Source: Flavobacterium sp. KJJ (GTDB lineage: Bacteria > Bacteroidota > Bacteroidia > Flavobacteriales > Flavobacteriaceae). From it: DNA of 64,000 nt. A program made the position numbers and the translations under genes. The DNA lies in assembly GCF_000708595.2 (NCBI RefSeq), contig NZ_JARP01000009.1:25710-89709 (forward strand), read 5' to 3'. The notes below the pieces were generated by a model. That model ran no database searches. It was not told the origin of the DNA and saw nothing but the letters and a program-made list of their open reading frames with translations. Numbering within the stretch: position 1 is the stretch's first letter; each line of letters begins with the position of its first letter. Below are positions 61,610 through 64,000 of the stretch, in pieces.

Positions 61610-63676
61610 TTATAATAATTTTTTCAAACTTTTGTAAACTCCAAGCTCAACATCTGCATGGTCTTTCGAGTTGCATTGTTCTATTAAATTTTTCAAATCT
61701 TCTCCTTTTAGAGTTGATTTATTATCTAAAACCAGCAATAGTTCCTGCGATGCATCGTTTAATTTTTTAGACAAAGGCAAAACTGGCTGTATTAGCGGTG
61801 CATTGGCACTTAATTCAATTAATCCTTTGTTTACAGCGATCCATTTGGAGAAAAATGCTGCTAATTTTGCTTTATTCTCGGGCGATTTATTTGATAGGTA
61901 TTGTGTAACAGTTTCATCAAAAGCTACTGCATCTTTTGCATCTGGCGTACATGCATCTGCAAAAAGTGTCAGAGGAGAATACATTTGATATTCAGTTCCT
62001 CCTTTATTTCTTGTATATCCTTTTAGAGGTTCGCATACATTCGAGAATTCGTTTATTGATTTTATATTTTGATTGTTTGCGATATTTCTTAAAATCACTG
62101 CTTTATTACGAATATGTGTCAATCCTAAATCTTCTAATCTGAAAGAAACCACGTCAAGACGTCTTCTCATACTAGCTAAATCTGTAATATCTTCAGCAGA
62201 CCATAGTCTTTCCGCAATTGCAGCAGTTCTCGGCCAAAGTCTAGAATCGATAGTTGTTGGCGATACAAGTTCTGTCCACATTGTAGCTTCACCGCCCAGT
62301 ATTCTGGCTTTTTCTTCTGCTGATAAATCAGCTCCTTTTGGCATTGGATCATTCAGATAATGACTTTCAACTGGATACATTAAATCAATATAATAGCCGT
62401 TTGATAAAACTGTTTTATATCCTTTTTTAACTGCATCAACTAAAGATTGTCCGGCAACAACGCCTTCATTTGGACCTCTCCAAGAATGGATGATAGCTTC
62501 TTTTGACATGTTTTTAGTCAAAATTTCTTCCCATCCCATTAATTGTTTTCCATGCTTTTTAAGCATTGGCACTAACTGCATAGTAAAATAAGTCTGCAAT
62601 TCATGATTTGTAGCCAGCTTGTTTTTCTTTTTAAACTCTTGAATTTTCGGATTGGCATCCCAATCTTTCCCTTCGTTTTCATCTCCCCCAATATGAAAAT
62701 AATCTCCTGGAAATAATGGACACACCTCATCAAAAAGTTCACTTAATATTTGATATGTTTTAGGATTTGAAGGATCTAATGTTGGAGAAAAAATTCCAGC
62801 ATTTCTTTCAATTCCATAGGTAGCAATTGCTGTACCTTGAATATTTTTTTCAGAATTTCCGCCTGTCAGCGTAATCACTTTGCTTCCAATTTCTGGATAA
62901 GCTGTTAATATAGCCGATCCGTGACCCGGAACATCTATTTCTGGAACGATCAAAATACCGCGTTCATCAGCATACTTTACGATATTTTTAATTTCCTCTT
63001 GTGTGTAATACAAACCATCCGAAGCTAATTCAATTAATTTTGGATGTTTTTTCATTTCTATTCTCCAGCCTTGATCATCTACTAGATGCCAATGAAAAAC
63101 ATTCATTTTCATTGCTGCCAATCCATCAATATTTCTTTTGATAACATCAACCGGCTGAAAATGTCTTGAAGCATCAATCATTAAACCTCTCCAAGTAAAT
63201 CTTGGAAAATCTGAAATCTGCGAATTCGGAAAATAAAATGAATTACTATTGTTTTGCAGCAATTGCAGTAACGTTTCTAAACCGTGCAATGCTCCTAAAT
63301 CGCTCGAAGCATTAAGCGTAATTTTGTTTTGCTTGATGTCTAGATGATAACTTTCATCTTCATATAAACCAATCTTGCCGCTTTTGGTACAATTGATTTG
63401 AAGTTCTGCTGTTGGAACTTCATTTAATTTACCAATAAAACCCTGCTCGAAAAAAATACCAGTTCTACCATCTAAGCGTCGCAAAAAACGAGTAACCCCA
63501 CCAAAAATTCTTTGATTTGGATTTCCGGTAATATTTACTTTAAAACTTTTAGTTAAAGCAAAATTCCCATCGTTTAAGACAACACTTTGAGGCCATGGCA
63601 TAAGATTTAATTGCTCTTTTTGAATTTGAGCACTAGATGTTATACCCGCTAGCAGTAGGACTAATAAATATTTCAT
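61610..63676 (-). CDS. GH20 beta-N-acetylhexosaminidase
   Basis: This exported enzyme of 688 residues removes terminal GlcNAc from chito-oligosaccharides. Signal peptide MKYLLVLLLAGITSSAQ; an N-terminal GH20b domain (about 22-150); the catalytic TIM barrel (about 158-500) with HIGGDEN, catalytic pair D332-E333. The surrounding WHLVDDQGWR and YPVESHY are typical. A C-terminal helical extension (about 515-688) follows. It acts on the products of the ChiA-like chitinase, probably in the periplasm. It is upstream of chiA on the same strand. Confidence 0.95.
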   Translation of the reverse strand: MKYLLVLLLAGITSSAQIQKEQLNLMPWPQSVVLNDGNFALTKSFKVNITGNPNQRIFGGVTRFLRRLDGRTGIFFEQGFIGKLNEVPTAELQINCTKSGKIGLYEDESYHLDIKQNKITLNASSDLGALHGLETLLQLLQNNSNSFYFPNSQISDFPRFTWRGLMIDASRHFQPVDVIKRNIDGLAAMKMNVFHWHLVDDQGWRIEMKKHPKLIELASDGLYYTQEEIKNIVKYADERGILIVPEIDVPGHGSAILTAYPEIGSKVITLTGGNSEKNIQGTAIATYGIERNAGIFSPTLDPSNPKTYQILSELFDEVCPLFPGDYFHIGGDENEGKDWDANPKIQEFKKKNKLATNHELQTYFTMQLVPMLKKHGKQLMGWEEILTKNMSKEAIIHSWRGPNEGVVAGQSLVDAVKKGYKTVLSNGYYIDLMYPVESHYLNDPMPKGADLSAEEKARILGGEATMWTELVSPTTIDSRLWPRTAAIAERLWSAEDITDLASMRRRLDVVSFRLEDLGLTHIRNKAVILRNIANNQNIKSINEFSNVCEPLKGYTRNKGGTEYQMYSPLTLFADACTPDAKDAVAFDETVTQYLSNKSPENKAKLAAFFSKWIAVNKGLIELSANAPLIQPVLPLSKKLNDASQELLLVLDNKSTLKGEDLKNLIEQCNSKDHADVELGVYKSLKKLL

Positions 63677-63830
63677 TTTATAATGTTTGAAAAGATGTTA
63701 CCCACAGATAACATTAATAAATGGCTAAAAGAAACAAAACTCAGAATGACTTTTAGTGAACCTCACTCATCATTATAAATCAATCTGAATTTTGAATTTG
63801 ATTCGCTCTAACCGAACCTTAAAAATTATT

Positions 63831-64000
63831 TTAGTAATCAAAACGTTTGAAAGCTTCGATTGCTTCGTATTCTGCCAAACCTAATTCATCATAAAGAATG
63901 GCGGTATTTTTATTACGGTCTTCTGCCCTAACCCAGAATTCTCTTGAATCATTTCCTTGGAACATCACTCTGTCTTTTTGAGACTGGTGATACAAAATGG
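63831..64000 (-). CDS. nagB: Glucosamine-6-phosphate deaminase, C-terminal end only
   Basis: Only the last ~55 codons are in the window; the gene continues past 64000. The visible end reads HQSQKDRVMFQGNDSREFW and then RAEDRNKNTAILYDELG, closing in EAFKRFDY. I recognise this as the tail of the long (about 640-residue) Bacteroidetes NagB that is fused to a PIG-L deacetylase-like domain. It would turn GlcN-6-P into fructose-6-P and ammonia. With the GH20 and GH18 genes it forms a chitin-degradation group. The call is from the C-terminal pattern alone. Confidence 0.7.
   Translation of the reverse strand, partial: ILYHQSQKDRVMFQGNDSREFWVRAEDRNKNTAILYDELGLAEYEAIEAFKRFDY

Noticed and set aside
1..64000. 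Insertion sequences, prophage genes, tRNA genes
   Set aside because: I looked for transposase or integrase motifs and for tRNA T-arm patterns by eye and found none. A tRNAscan run could still find one I missed.

Overview
The window looks like a chromosomal segment of a Flavobacterium (Bacteroidota), close in gene content to F. johnsoniae. It is AT-rich and its promoters carry the TAnnTTTG -7 box with, in places, an upstream TTG. Ribosome binding sites are not obvious. Secreted proteins have short 'FAQ/YAQ/SAQ' signal peptides, there is a type IX secretion (T9SS) adhesin operon, and the window ends in a chitin-utilisation cluster. I saw no phage, insertion sequence, CRISPR array or tRNA. This is mostly core genome plus surface and nutrition loci.

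Layout. 1-9.3 kb: a ClC transporter cut by the window edge, uvrA, a cupin protein, a structured repeat/RNA-like element, a LOG-family protein, and a large M1-peptidase-like protein with a barrel-like C-terminus. 9.5-17 kb: fused branched-chain 2-oxoacid dehydrogenase E1, kdsB, a ygiD-like dioxygenase, a RecD-like helicase, and a DUF3822-rsmD pair. 17-24.8 kb: an outer-membrane barrel protein divergent from a two-component system, then small envelope proteins, panE and a dicarboxylate symporter. 24.8-28.5 kb: RNase P RNA, a BON/LysM pair and two membrane proteins of unknown role. 28.7-30.4 kb: dnaX, split by a frameshift at a run of ten A. 30.5-34.6 kb: a polyphosphate operon sixA-ppk1-ppx-TMEM175. 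35.1-44.4 kb: a T9SS adhesin operon made of a small secreted protein, a 1882-residue vWA/type B adhesin, a SprF-like protein and an OmpA/PorE-like protein. 44.5-49 kb: a CAP lipoprotein, then pyrR, pyrB, an unknown gene, rnz and pdxH. 49-55 kb: small accessory enzymes, an ABC-F protein and a TlpA-like protein. 55.4-64 kb: a giant two-domain GH18 chitinase, a GH20 hexosaminidase and the end of a glucosamine-6-phosphate deaminase, together a path from chitin to GlcNAc and on to fructose-6-phosphate.

The observations most worth checking are these. (1) dnaX: the zero frame ends just after an A AAA AAG heptamer and the tau tail lies in the -1 frame, the reverse of the E. coli arrangement. (2) A LysM gene whose usual C-terminal ending lies in frame just past a TGA. 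(3) A set of recurring intergenic palindromes, several recognisable as copies of the same families. (4) A conserved-looking RNA element at 5.37-5.46 kb. (5) Enzyme-like proteins with missing catalytic motifs: the M1-like protein without HExxH and the ABC-F protein without the second Walker A lysine. (6) A DUF1963-like double zinc-binding protein fused to membrane helices. (7) The expanded repeat linker in the chitinase.
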